From Comamonadaceae bacterium (lineage in GTDB: Bacteria; Pseudomonadota; Gammaproteobacteria; Burkholderiales; Burkholderiaceae_C), in contig CANIDW010000020.1 in NCBI GenBank assembly GCA_947466165.1, positions 1 through 11,756 on the forward strand: 11,756 nt of DNA. Direction: 5' to 3'. Shown piece after piece: positions 1 through 6,390 of this stretch (positions within the stretch are counted from its first letter, which is position 1; each line of letters opens with the position of its first letter). A program made the translations under genes and the position numbers. The notes beneath the pieces are model-generated. The model was given only the letters and a program-made list of their open reading frames with translations. It ran no database searches and had not been told where the DNA came from.

Positions 1-1
1 C

Positions 2-85
2 CCGCCCAACCGCCTGCCAATGACCAATACCACCCCGGCCAACACCAGACAGGTGACGCCGGCCAGCCCCGCTGCCAAACCTTGA
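2..85 (+). CDS. C-terminal end of an unidentified protein (partial)
   Basis: One forward frame is open from the window edge to a TGA at 83-85 and would encode the last 27 residues of a protein. The residues are rich in Pro, Ala, Thr and Asn and end in PAAKP, which looks like a disordered C-terminal tail. The stop lies only 10 nt before the first possible ppiA start, so it probably belongs to the same transcription unit. No domain is visible and I cannot name the gene. The other two forward frames either stop early or run on into ppiA, so this is the most likely coding frame, but 84 nt is little evidence. Confidence 0.4.
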   Translation, partial: PPNRLPMTNTTPANTRQVTPASPAAKP

Positions 86-149
86 GATTCTTCCCATGGC
101 CTTGCACCCTGCCCCGGCGCTTTTGACTTTACCCGGCTTGTCCAAACCA

Positions 150-824
150 ATGCCCCGGCTCTGGCCCGCCCTGATGGCGCTGGCCCTGTTGGCGGCCGGT
201 GGCGCTGCTTTAGCGCAAAGTCAGACAGCGCCGCGTGTGAAATTTGTCACCAGCGAAGGCGAGTTTGTGGTGGAGGTCTATCCAGACAAAGCACCCAAGA
301 CAGTTGCCAACTTTTTGCAGTACGTCAATGACAAGCACTACGACGGCACGGTGTTTCACCGGGTGATCAGCAACTTCATGGTGCAAGGTGGCGGCTTTGA
401 CGCGCGCTACAACCAAAAGCCCACCCGGGCACCCGTGCTGCACGAAGGTCGCGAAGCGCTGGCCAAAGGCGGCGACAAAAATACCGTCGGCACGCTGGCC
501 ATGGCCCGTACCAATGACCCGCAATCCGCCACAGCGCAGTTTTTCATCAACGTCAAAGACAACGACTTTCTCAACCCCACGCCGATACCGCCGGGTGACC
601 CGGTGCCGCGCTTCGAGTACCAGGGCCGTGTCTATGAAAACACACCTCGCGCCCAACTGCTCAACGCAGCGCAATTGTTCGGCTACACCGTCTTTGGCAA
701 AGTCGTCAGCGGCATGGAGGTGGTCAATAAAATCAAGTCTGTGCCCACCGGCGCAGGTGGCCCATTCCCCAGCGACGTGCCCAAGACGCCCGTTCTTATA
801 ATCAGTGCTTCCCTGAACAAATGA
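150..824 (+). CDS. ppiA: Periplasmic peptidyl-prolyl cis-trans isomerase (cyclophilin type, PpiA-like)
   Basis: This is a cyclophilin that catalyses cis-trans isomerisation of X-Pro bonds during protein folding in the periplasm. The frame is open from ATG 96, but I place the start at ATG 150 because a normal signal peptide begins there: Arg, then a hydrophobic run ending in AALA before Gln. The 18 preceding residues would only lengthen it. Neither ATG has a good Shine-Dalgarno sequence. Counted from ATG 96, the core FHRV (87-90), MVQGGG (95-100), AMART (135-139) and QFFIN (148-152) are intact, with the catalytic Arg89, Phe94 and Gln97. Between NDFL and FGYTVFGKV about 35 residues (161-195) are inserted that the neighbouring PpiB lacks. 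The next gene overlaps its stop codon by 4 nt. The family assignment is secure; the periplasmic location rests on the signal peptide. Confidence 0.93.
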   Translation: MPRLWPALMALALLAAGGAALAQSQTAPRVKFVTSEGEFVVEVYPDKAPKTVANFLQYVNDKHYDGTVFHRVISNFMVQGGGFDARYNQKPTRAPVLHEGREALAKGGDKNTVGTLAMARTNDPQSATAQFFINVKDNDFLNPTPIPPGDPVPRFEYQGRVYENTPRAQLLNAAQLFGYTVFGKVVSGMEVVNKIKSVPTGAGGPFPSDVPKTPVLIISASLNK

Positions 825-1342
825 GCAAGCCCATGACCAATCCCAAAGTTGAACTCCACATTGCCTCTCACGGCGTGATCACCCTTGAACTTGAGCAGGA
901 CAAAGCGCCTAAATCAGTGGCCAATTTCCTGAGCTATGTCAGCAAGGGCCATTACGACAACACCGTTTTTCACCGCGTGATTGCTGACTTCATGGTTCAA
1001 GGCGGCGGCTTTGCTGTGGGCATGAAGCAAAAGCCCACCCATGGCGAGATCGAAAACGAGGCCAACAACGGCCTGAAAAACCTGCACTACACGGTCGCCA
1101 TGGCGCGCACCAACCAACCCCACTCGGCCAGCTCGCAGTTTTTCATCAACGTCTCGGACAACGACTTTCTGGACCATTCCGCTCCGACAACGTCGGGCTG
1201 GGGTTACGCGGTGTTTGCCAAAGTGATTGGCGGCACAGAGATTGTGGACAAGATTGCCGGCTGCAAAACCGGCCGCAAAGGCCTTCATGAAGACGTGCCA
1301 CTGGTTGATGTGATCATCGAAAAAGCCGTCTTGCTGGCCTGA
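821..1342 (+). CDS. ppiB: Cytoplasmic peptidyl-prolyl cis-trans isomerase (cyclophilin type, PpiB-like)
   Basis: This is a second cyclophilin of 173 residues with no signal peptide, so it is expected to act in the cytoplasm. It carries the full catalytic signature: FHRVIADFMVQGGG with Arg52, Phe57 and Gln60, AMART at 94-98, QFFIN at 106-110, and Trp127 in GWGYAVF, the position that contacts cyclosporin in eukaryotic cyclophilins. The ATG at 821 overlaps the ppiA TGA as ATGA, which argues for translational coupling. An in-frame ATG at 833 is an alternative start, and neither has a clear Shine-Dalgarno. The close similarity to ppiA suggests that the pair arose by tandem duplication followed by gain of a signal peptide, although side-by-side periplasmic and cytoplasmic copies also occur in related bacteria. 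Confidence 0.95.
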   Translation: MSKPMTNPKVELHIASHGVITLELEQDKAPKSVANFLSYVSKGHYDNTVFHRVIADFMVQGGGFAVGMKQKPTHGEIENEANNGLKNLHYTVAMARTNQPHSASSQFFINVSDNDFLDHSAPTTSGWGYAVFAKVIGGTEIVDKIAGCKTGRKGLHEDVPLVDVIIEKAVLLA

Positions 1343-1385
1343 AGACAAGGCCGCGCTGTCAGGGCCTGCGCCCTGCTCTGCGGCC

Positions 1386-2180
1386 ATGGCCCCGCCCATG
1401 AAAGTGCCCACCATGGCCACGCTGCAAGCGCCTGCTTCATGGGCCGTGGTGGACTTTATTTCCGACCTGCACCTGCGCGCGCAAGAGCCCGCCAACTTTG
1501 ACGCCTGGGCGCGCTACCTCAAGAGCACACCGGCTGACGCCGTCTTCATGCTTGGTGATGTGTTTGAAGTCTGGGTAGGTGACGACGTGATTGATGCAGA
1601 AAGTGGGCTGAGCCGGCGCTTTGAAGCACTTTGCGCAGACGAAATGAGCGCCGCCGGAGAGCGTCTTGCACTTTTTTTCATGCATGGCAACCGCGATTTT
1701 CTGCTTGGCCAAACCCTGATGAAACGCTGTCATGCCACTTTGCTGGCAGACCCGACTGTGCTGCAGTTTGCCGGACAAAACTGGCTGCTGTCGCATGGTG
1801 ACGCGCTGTGCCTGGCCGATACCGAGTACCTGGCGTTCAGGCAGCAAGTGCAGCAAGCCCCCTGGCAGCAGGCTTTTTTGGCGCGCCCGCTGGCCGAGCG
1901 TGAAGCCATTGCCCTGGCGCTGCGGGCGCAAAGTCAGGCGCGCCACAAAGAGGGTGTCGCCTACGCCGAGGTTGACAGCACTGCCGCCGTCCAATGGTTG
2001 CAGGCTGCCGGTGCTAAGACGCTGATTCACGGTCATACACACCGCCCGGGCACCCACGACCTGGGCCAGGGCTTGCAGCGCGTGGTGCTCAGCGACTGGG
2101 ATGCCGCCGCCCGTCCGCCAAGAGCCGAGGTGCTGCGCCTGAGTGCCTCCGGGCTGCAGCGGCTGGCGCTGCCCGTTTAA
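1386..2180 (+). CDS. lpxH: UDP-2,3-diacylglucosamine pyrophosphohydrolase LpxH
   Basis: LpxH hydrolyses UDP-2,3-diacylglucosamine to lipid X and UMP, the fourth step of lipid A synthesis, on the inner face of the cytoplasmic membrane. The calcineurin-type metallophosphoesterase motifs appear in order: SDLHL with Asp27 and His29, LGDVFEVWVGDD with Asp58, HGNRDFLLG with Asn102, LSHGD with His137, and HGHTHRP with His215 and His217. At 264 residues it is slightly longer than the E. coli enzyme because of its N-terminus. Starts at 1386, 1398 and 1413 are all possible; none has a good ribosome binding site, and the conserved part begins after MATLQAPASW (start 1413). It follows ppiB by 43 nt and precedes mtfA by about 10 nt, so it is probably in one operon. 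Confidence 0.95.
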   Translation: MAPPMKVPTMATLQAPASWAVVDFISDLHLRAQEPANFDAWARYLKSTPADAVFMLGDVFEVWVGDDVIDAESGLSRRFEALCADEMSAAGERLALFFMHGNRDFLLGQTLMKRCHATLLADPTVLQFAGQNWLLSHGDALCLADTEYLAFRQQVQQAPWQQAFLARPLAEREAIALALRAQSQARHKEGVAYAEVDSTAAVQWLQAAGAKTLIHGHTHRPGTHDLGQGLQRVVLSDWDAAARPPRAEVLRLSASGLQRLALPV

Positions 2181-2190
2181 GCTGCGCGCC

Positions 2191-2976
2191 GTGCTCAAGC
2201 GATTGTTAGGCTGGCTGCCCAGGGGTTTGCGCCCTGCCCGCCAGCGGGCCGTCGATATTCCTGAGGCGCTTTGGCAGCGCACTTTGCAAGACTTTCCTTT
2301 TTTGCCCGCAGCCCCAGCCGCGCTGACCGACCGCCTGCGCGCTATGACCGGTGAGTTTCTGGCCGACAAGGAATTTTCCGGCGCGCATGGCTTGCAAGTG
2401 ACGGATGCAATGGCCGTGGCGATTGCCGCGCAGGCCTGCCTGCCGGTGCTGCACCTGGGCCTGCATTGGTACGACGACTTCAAGGGCATCGTGGTCCACC
2501 CCGGCGCCATGCTGGCGCGCCGCGAAGTGACCGACGAGGCTGGCGTGGTGCACCGTTACACCGAAGAGCTCAGCGGCGAGGCCATGGAAATGGGGCCGGT
2601 GACGCTGAGTTGGGCCGACGTGGCCGCGTCGGGCGAGTCGGCGCCTGAGGGCTACAACGTGGTGATTCACGAGTTCGTTCACAAGCTCGACATGCGAAAT
2701 GGCCAGGCCGATGGCTGCCCGCCCCTGCCCACGCGCGCACTGCGCCAGCTCTGGCAAAGCACCATGCAAGAGAGTTACGCCAGGTTTTGCACCCAAGTGA
2801 GCATGGCCGATCGCTTCGGTGCGCCAGCGCCCTGGCTCGACGCTTATGCCGCCAGCGCACCGGCGGAGTTTTTTGCGGTGGCCAGCGAGGCTTATTTCGT
2901 CAACCCCGGGCGCTTTGCAGAGAGTTTTCCAGAGCTGCTACCTCTGCTCAACGGTTTTTTCAAACCAGAGACTTGA
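2191..2976 (+). CDS. mtfA: MtfA-family zinc-dependent peptidase
   Basis: This encodes about 261 residues related to MtfA (YeeI), a cytosolic zinc metallopeptidase that in E. coli binds the glucose repressor Mlc and so affects the glucose phosphotransferase system. The gluzincin motif is clear: HEFVH at residues 160-164 followed by KLDMRNG, and a downstream DAYAASAPAEFFA segment whose Glu226 is the expected third zinc ligand. The N-terminal half has the family's CLPVLHLGLHWYDDF and VVHPGAM stretches. I chose GTG 2191, 10 nt after the lpxH stop, because it gives the start MLKRLLGWLPRG; an upstream GTG at 2143 would overlap lpxH by 38 nt and add an unconvincing Cys-rich leader. The Mlc link is known only for the E. 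coli protein, so the target in this organism is open. It converges with the DUF349 gene, with 19 bp between the stop codons. Confidence 0.92.
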   Translation: MLKRLLGWLPRGLRPARQRAVDIPEALWQRTLQDFPFLPAAPAALTDRLRAMTGEFLADKEFSGAHGLQVTDAMAVAIAAQACLPVLHLGLHWYDDFKGIVVHPGAMLARREVTDEAGVVHRYTEELSGEAMEMGPVTLSWADVAASGESAPEGYNVVIHEFVHKLDMRNGQADGCPPLPTRALRQLWQSTMQESYARFCTQVSMADRFGAPAPWLDAYAASAPAEFFAVASEAYFVNPGRFAESFPELLPLLNGFFKPET

Positions 2977-2995
2977 GCGAAACCGCCTGTGCAGC

Positions 2996-5803
2996 TCAGC
3001 GCTTGAGCAAGGCCTTGAGAATGTTTTGCACACGCCGGCTTTGCGCGGCGTCAAAGGCGCTGCCAAACACCTGGGCCATGTCGTCTGCCGTGGTTTCATG
3101 CGGCGCAGGCGCGTTGCGGCGGGTGAGCAATTGCAGCTGCAACATACGGCGCGCGCTGATGTGCTCGGCCGGCGTGGGCAGCTCGGTAGCAATCTCCAGG
3201 CGCAGCAAGGCTTCGGCGGCGTCGCCCTTGGCTGGCGCAGACAAAGACTGCGCCCAACGCGTCCGCGTGGCCGCCGGCACGGGCTTGCCCAGGTCTTGCG
3301 CCGAAGGCAATTGCGCAGGGTCACGCTTTTCCCAGGCTGACAGCAAATGGGTGAGCACTTCGCCATGGGCTTGCTCATGGAGTTTTTGCAGGGCCTGGTT
3401 GGCAATCTCGAAGGCTTCACGCTGAGCGCGGAAAGCGGCATCACCCAGTCGTGGGCCACGCTCTTCAAAAGCGGGGCGCTCGCTGCGAATGCCGCGTTCC
3501 GGGCGCTCGTCGCGGCGCGGTTCAAACTTGTTTTCCATGCCGGTGCGCGGGCGGGCGTCGGGCTTGCTGCCGGGTCGCGCGTCTTTGCGGTCACCGAACT
3601 TGCCGCCGCGGCCAGCGGGTGCGGGCTCGGCCTTGCGCATGCCGGGGCGGTCGTCGCCGCGCATGGCGACCACAGGCTTGGGTGCGGGCTTGGCCGGCGC
3701 GGGTGCCGGGGTGGGCTCGGCTTCGGCCACAGCTTCTTCGGCGGCGGGGGCGGCGTCTTCGCTTGCCGCAGCGGTGTCGGGTGCGGCTTCAGGTGCAGCT
3801 ACAGCGGCGCTTTCGGCCACAACAACTGCTGCATCAGCTTGCTCAGCGACGGGCGCAGCGGCTTCGGCTGGCGCAGCTGCGGCGGCTGGCGCTGCAGGAG
3901 CCGCCGGCGGTAACTGGCCGCGCACCACGGCTTCCAGAGCTTTGGCCGCAGCGTGAATTTTTTGCGCGTCGCCACTGGCTGTGGCTGCGGCCACAGCCTT
4001 GGAGGCTTCCAGCACCATGCGGTCAAACTCGCCCAGTGCACCGGCGGCTTTTTCTCGCTCGGCGGTTTTGCGCTGGAAAGCGTCGTCAATCGGCTTGCGA
4101 AAAGCGTCCCACAGCTTTTGCTCTTGCTTGCGCTCGATCGGCACCTGCTGGGCTTCGTGCTGCCAGCGTTGCTGCACGGTCTTGACGGCGTCTATGCGCA
4201 GTTGCGACTCTGCGCCCAGGGCTTGCGCCTCTTCGATCATGGCGCGGCGGCGCGCCAGGCTGTCGTTGCGGGCCGCGGTCAGCGGCGCATCAGCGGCGTC
4301 CATGGCAGCTTTCCACTGGGGCTGGATCTCCGCAAAGGCTTTTTCGCTCAGGTGGCCGGCTTCGCGCCACTTGCTCACAAAGCCGTTGAGGCTGCGGATA
4401 TGGTGCTTCCAGTCTGTGTTGGTCTTGTGGGCTTCGGCCCAGGCCAGCACTTCGTCAATCAGCACGCGCCGCTGGGCCTTGGTGGCCTCGGTCTGTTCCT
4501 TGGTTTTTTCCAGCCAGGCCTCGACCACTTTGTGAGACGCGCTACAGGCGTCGTCAAAGCGTTTCCACAGCGCGTGGTTGGGCGTGCCGCCCTGGTCGCT
4601 GGTTTTCCACTGCTCGCGCATGGCGCGCAGCGCTTCTTGCTGCTTGCGCCCGCCCAGCGGCTTGGCCAGCAGCGCTTCAGCTTTTTCCACCAGGTCTTCA
4701 CGGATCTGATCGGCGCGCCAGCGCTGCCAGCCTTCGAGTTCACCGGCGGTGGTCAGGGCCGCATGGGCGGCAGTTTCCAGCGTGTTCGGGATGTTGCGCA
4801 CATGCACTTTCAGGGCGGCGCGCAAGTCGGCGGCGGCCTTGGGGGTGGCTTTGCCGTGGCCTTCGGCGACTTCGGCTTCAAGCTTGGTGAGCGCGGCCTG
4901 CACAACTTCGCTGGCCTTGGCGCGGAGTTCGGCCAAGACTGCGGGGTCCAGCTTGACCTTAGGTGCGCGGGCCGGTTTGTCGCCGGCGACAGCGCCCGCC
5001 TCGGCATTCTGGCCACGCGCGCTGCGCAGCTCGTCGGCCCACACCGGCACGGCCGGCAATGGGGCGCCGGCATCTTCAGAGGCCGCCACCGCCATTGCCA
5101 GAGCGGCTTGAAAAGCCTCCCAGACGGCGAGCAGCTGGGCGCGCGAATTCTCAATCAGCGGTAAAAACTTGGCATCCACACTGGCCCAGACCGGGTCCTG
5201 AGTCAGTTCTGAGGCCTGGGACTGCCAGTGCGCGACGTCGGCGCGCAAGGCCTCCCATATCGCCTGCGCTTCTCGCCAGGGCTTGGTGGAGAGCACTTCC
5301 GTGCGTTGTGTGATCAGTACAGCAGCCTCGCGCTGAACCTGAGCGCGGTGTTGCAAGTCTTCGATGGTCTTGACGCGCTCAGCCAGTTGCACTTTCAGCC
5401 CGGCCAGCGGCTCGCGCGACAGCGGCGCCCCGGCTTTGGCCGCATCACGCTGCCAGGCCAAGGCATCGGCCAGATTGAGCTTGGGCAAGGCCAGCAGAGC
5501 CCGGGCCTTGTCAGCCCACTCGGCGGCGACAGCTTCCTGTCCTTTGGCGCGCTTGATGTCGTCTAATTTTTCCTTCACCAGCTTGGCAGCGCCCTTGTCC
5601 CGGTTGGCCAGGTCTTTGAACACCTCCGACATCTGCTCGGCACTCGGGTTGTGGGACAACCATTCGCGGATGCGGCTGACCCGCTCACCCGATGTGGCCG
5701 CCGTCAGAGCACCGCCGGTCAAAGCGTCCATGGGATGCGCGTCGGCCCCCCTGGCCTGGGATGGTTTGGTGTTGGAGGGGTCGACTTTGGCGGAATTGGA
5801 CAT
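2996..5803 (-). CDS. Large DUF349-repeat protein with Ala/Pro linker and Arg/Gly-rich tail
   Basis: This is a 935-residue soluble protein with no signal peptide or membrane segment. Residues 40-600 are mostly charged, Trp-containing alpha-helical sequence. Three related segments of the DUF349 type are visible: about 386-440 (EQWK, LWKRFDDAC), 465-515 (VSKWREAG, IQPQWKAAMD) and 535-585 (VQQRWQHEA, KLWDAFRKPID). Residues 630-711 are almost entirely Ala, Pro, Glu and Val. Residues 712-785 form a disordered, strongly charged stretch rich in Arg, Asp, Gly and Pro (GRGGKFGDRKD, RPERGIRSERP). The C-terminal 150 residues are helical again. DUF349 has no established biochemical role, and I do not assign one. 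The Arg/Gly tail resembles RNA-binding tails of RNA helicases, which is only a compositional analogy. The ATG at 5803 has no clear Shine-Dalgarno. It is a lone gene, convergent with mtfA, preceded by an unusual hairpin-rich leader. Confidence 0.9.
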   Translation of the reverse strand: MSNSAKVDPSNTKPSQARGADAHPMDALTGGALTAATSGERVSRIREWLSHNPSAEQMSEVFKDLANRDKGAAKLVKEKLDDIKRAKGQEAVAAEWADKARALLALPKLNLADALAWQRDAAKAGAPLSREPLAGLKVQLAERVKTIEDLQHRAQVQREAAVLITQRTEVLSTKPWREAQAIWEALRADVAHWQSQASELTQDPVWASVDAKFLPLIENSRAQLLAVWEAFQAALAMAVAASEDAGAPLPAVPVWADELRSARGQNAEAGAVAGDKPARAPKVKLDPAVLAELRAKASEVVQAALTKLEAEVAEGHGKATPKAAADLRAALKVHVRNIPNTLETAAHAALTTAGELEGWQRWRADQIREDLVEKAEALLAKPLGGRKQQEALRAMREQWKTSDQGGTPNHALWKRFDDACSASHKVVEAWLEKTKEQTEATKAQRRVLIDEVLAWAEAHKTNTDWKHHIRSLNGFVSKWREAGHLSEKAFAEIQPQWKAAMDAADAPLTAARNDSLARRRAMIEEAQALGAESQLRIDAVKTVQQRWQHEAQQVPIERKQEQKLWDAFRKPIDDAFQRKTAEREKAAGALGEFDRMVLEASKAVAAATASGDAQKIHAAAKALEAVVRGQLPPAAPAAPAAAAAPAEAAAPVAEQADAAVVVAESAAVAAPEAAPDTAAASEDAAPAAEEAVAEAEPTPAPAPAKPAPKPVVAMRGDDRPGMRKAEPAPAGRGGKFGDRKDARPGSKPDARPRTGMENKFEPRRDERPERGIRSERPAFEERGPRLGDAAFRAQREAFEIANQALQKLHEQAHGEVLTHLLSAWEKRDPAQLPSAQDLGKPVPAATRTRWAQSLSAPAKGDAAEALLRLEIATELPTPAEHISARRMLQLQLLTRRNAPAPHETTADDMAQVFGSAFDAAQSRRVQNILKALLKR

Positions 5804-5820
5804 GTTGGCTAGCTAGATAG

Positions 5821-5851
5821 AAAGAAAAAGTGCGCAGATTGACGCATCTGC
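5821..5851 (-). terminator. Terminator-like hairpin, proximal copy, before the DUF349 gene
   Basis: Read on the - strand, GCAGAT (5851-5846) and ATCTGC (5839-5834) form a perfect 6-bp stem with a 6-nt loop. Three bases later comes the U-rich run CTTTTTCTTT (5830-5821). It lies only 18 nt before the DUF349 start codon, inside its presumed leader. The stem is short, so its efficiency as a terminator is doubtful. Confidence 0.4.
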
Positions 5852-5852
5852 A

Positions 5853-5900
5853 AAAAGGCTGGCCCGAAAGCCACGACCGGGCTTTAAGGGCCAGGTTTTC
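5853..5900 (-). terminator. Intrinsic-terminator-like hairpin, possibly bidirectional
   Basis: CTGGCCC (5859-5865) pairs with GGGCCAG (5888-5894), and inside it AAAGCC (5867-5872) pairs with GGCTTT (5880-5885), giving a 13-bp stem with one small internal loop and a 7-nt loop. On the - strand it is followed after CC by five T residues (5857-5853); on the + strand it is followed by G and TTTT. The form is that of an intrinsic terminator readable in both directions. It is oddly placed, about 50 nt upstream of the DUF349 start codon, where it would stop transcription coming from further upstream. Confidence 0.55.
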
Positions 5901-6130
5901 TACATCAGTGGTCGCAGGCGGAGCGCCCGGGCAGCTGTTGGAGATAAAGGCAAAGCCGCTATTTTCGCTGGTTTTTAAGCCTTGTCAGCAAAACAAGCGC
6001 AGCCAGGTCAAGACGCCGGCTAAAGTAAGGCACGACACCCTGACCAAGTTGCAGGCCATTTGGGAGCCAAGCAGGCTAACCCGCCGCACCAATCCTTGCC
6101 CCTCAAGCTGACAAAGCCAACCACGAGAGG

Positions 6131-6159
6131 CTTATGAAATGCCTATAAATGAATATCAA
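6131..6159 (-). promoter_or_regulatory. Possible leftward sigma70 promoter
   Basis: On the - strand TTGATA (6159-6154, five of six matches to TTGACA) is followed after 17 nt by CATAAG (6136-6131, four of six matches to TATAAT). The start point would be near 6124, giving a leader of about 320 nt before the DUF349 ATG, or a separate small RNA ending at the terminator-like hairpins. The -10 element is weak. Confidence 0.3.
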
Positions 6160-6174
6160 ATACAATTGATATTC
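6151..6174. repeat. 24-bp interrupted palindrome, candidate operator
   Basis: GAATATCAA (6151-6159) and TTGATATTC (6166-6174) are perfect 9-bp inverted repeats separated by 6 bp. The right arm directly abuts the TTGACG -35 element of the rightward promoter, and the left arm contains the -35 element of the possible leftward promoter. In a GC-rich neighbourhood such an AT-rich palindrome between two promoters is what a regulator binding site would look like. I do not recognise the regulator. Confidence 0.5.
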
Positions 6175-6204
6175 TTGACGGGCTATCTTTAAGCCTTTTA
6201 GAAT
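6175..6204 (+). promoter_or_regulatory. Rightward sigma70-type promoter (upstream)
   Basis: TTGACG (6175-6180) and TAGAAT (6199-6204) each match the sigma70 consensus at five of six positions and are 18 bp apart. Transcription would start near 6211, far upstream of the transglycosylase ATG at 6555, and would run through the NrdR boxes. It is the best consensus promoter in the intergenic region. Confidence 0.5.
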
Positions 6205-6313
6205 TTCTTCAGGCATGTAGAACCATCAGGGACTACCCGAAGTGGCCAGCCTGGGACTCAATGCACCTATTTGGTGCAAAAATCAAGGCCTAAAATTCCC
6301 AATTAGGGGCTAA

Positions 6314-6360
6314 ACACTACCGGTAGTGCTTGTAAAAGGCGCAAGCACTATATATAGTGC
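6314..6360. promoter_or_regulatory. Tandem NrdR boxes (operator)
   Basis: Two 16-bp palindromic sites share the form CACTA-N4-TAGTG. Box 1 is 6314-6329 (core CACTACCGGTAGTG) and box 2 is 6345-6360 (GCACTATATATAGTGC, a perfect palindrome). The gap between them is 15 bp and the offset is 31 bp, about three helical turns, so both lie on the same DNA face. This agrees with the known NrdR operator: paired 16-bp boxes resembling ACACTATATATAGTGT, 15-16 bp apart, at ribonucleotide reductase promoters. Box 2 matches that pattern at 14 of 16 positions; box 1 keeps both arms but has CCGG at its centre. Box 2 covers the -10 element of the promoter at 6330-6358. The nrdR gene is at 8891-9340, but the gene downstream of the boxes is a lytic transglycosylase. 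Confidence 0.85.
6330..6358 (+). promoter_or_regulatory. NrdR-overlapped promoter of the transglycosylase gene
   Basis: TTGTAA (6330-6335) and TATAGT (6353-6358) are 17 bp apart and match the sigma70 consensus at four and five positions. The -35 lies in the gap between the two NrdR boxes and the -10 inside box 2, so bound NrdR would block RNA polymerase. The predicted start is near 6365, leaving a 190-nt leader. Confidence 0.55.
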
Positions 6361-6368
6361 CCCCACGT

Positions 6369-6390
6369 CCTTGGAGTAATCGCTCCAAGG
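6369..6390 (+). other. Stem-loop at the predicted 5' end of the transglycosylase mRNA
   Basis: CCTTGGAG (6369-6376) and CTCCAAGG (6383-6390) form a perfect 8-bp stem with a 6-nt loop, starting about 4 nt after the predicted transcription start. A hairpin at a 5' end commonly protects mRNA from decay. It has no following T run, so it is not a terminator. Confidence 0.45.

Noticed and set aside
1360..1375. CAGGGC-CTGC-GCCCTG hairpin between ppiB and lpxH as a terminator
   Set aside because: The stem is only 6 bp and no T run follows; the spacing suggests a continuous operon.
1437..2510. A 357-codon - strand open frame across lpxH and mtfA
   Set aside because: It lies opposite two clear genes with intact catalytic motifs and shows no domain of its own.
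2994..3008. GCTCA-GCGCT-TGAGC hairpin between the convergent mtfA and DUF349 ends
   Set aside because: The stem is 5 bp without T tracts and sits inside the last codons of the DUF349 gene.
3347..5164. Several long + strand open frames opposite the DUF349 gene, including 403- and 244-codon ones
   Set aside because: They mirror the GC-rich codons of the real - strand gene, have Arg-, Gly- or Ala-heavy unnatural compositions and no recognisable domain.
5830..6111. A 93-codon + strand open frame in the intergenic region, starting with GTG
   Set aside because: It has no ribosome binding site, its composition is unlike a protein, and it covers the terminator-like hairpins and complementary RNA segments.
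5853..6130. 6S RNA or another known housekeeping RNA on the - strand
   Set aside because: I could not match conserved 6S, tmRNA or RNase P RNA elements, so only an unspecified structured RNA is proposed.
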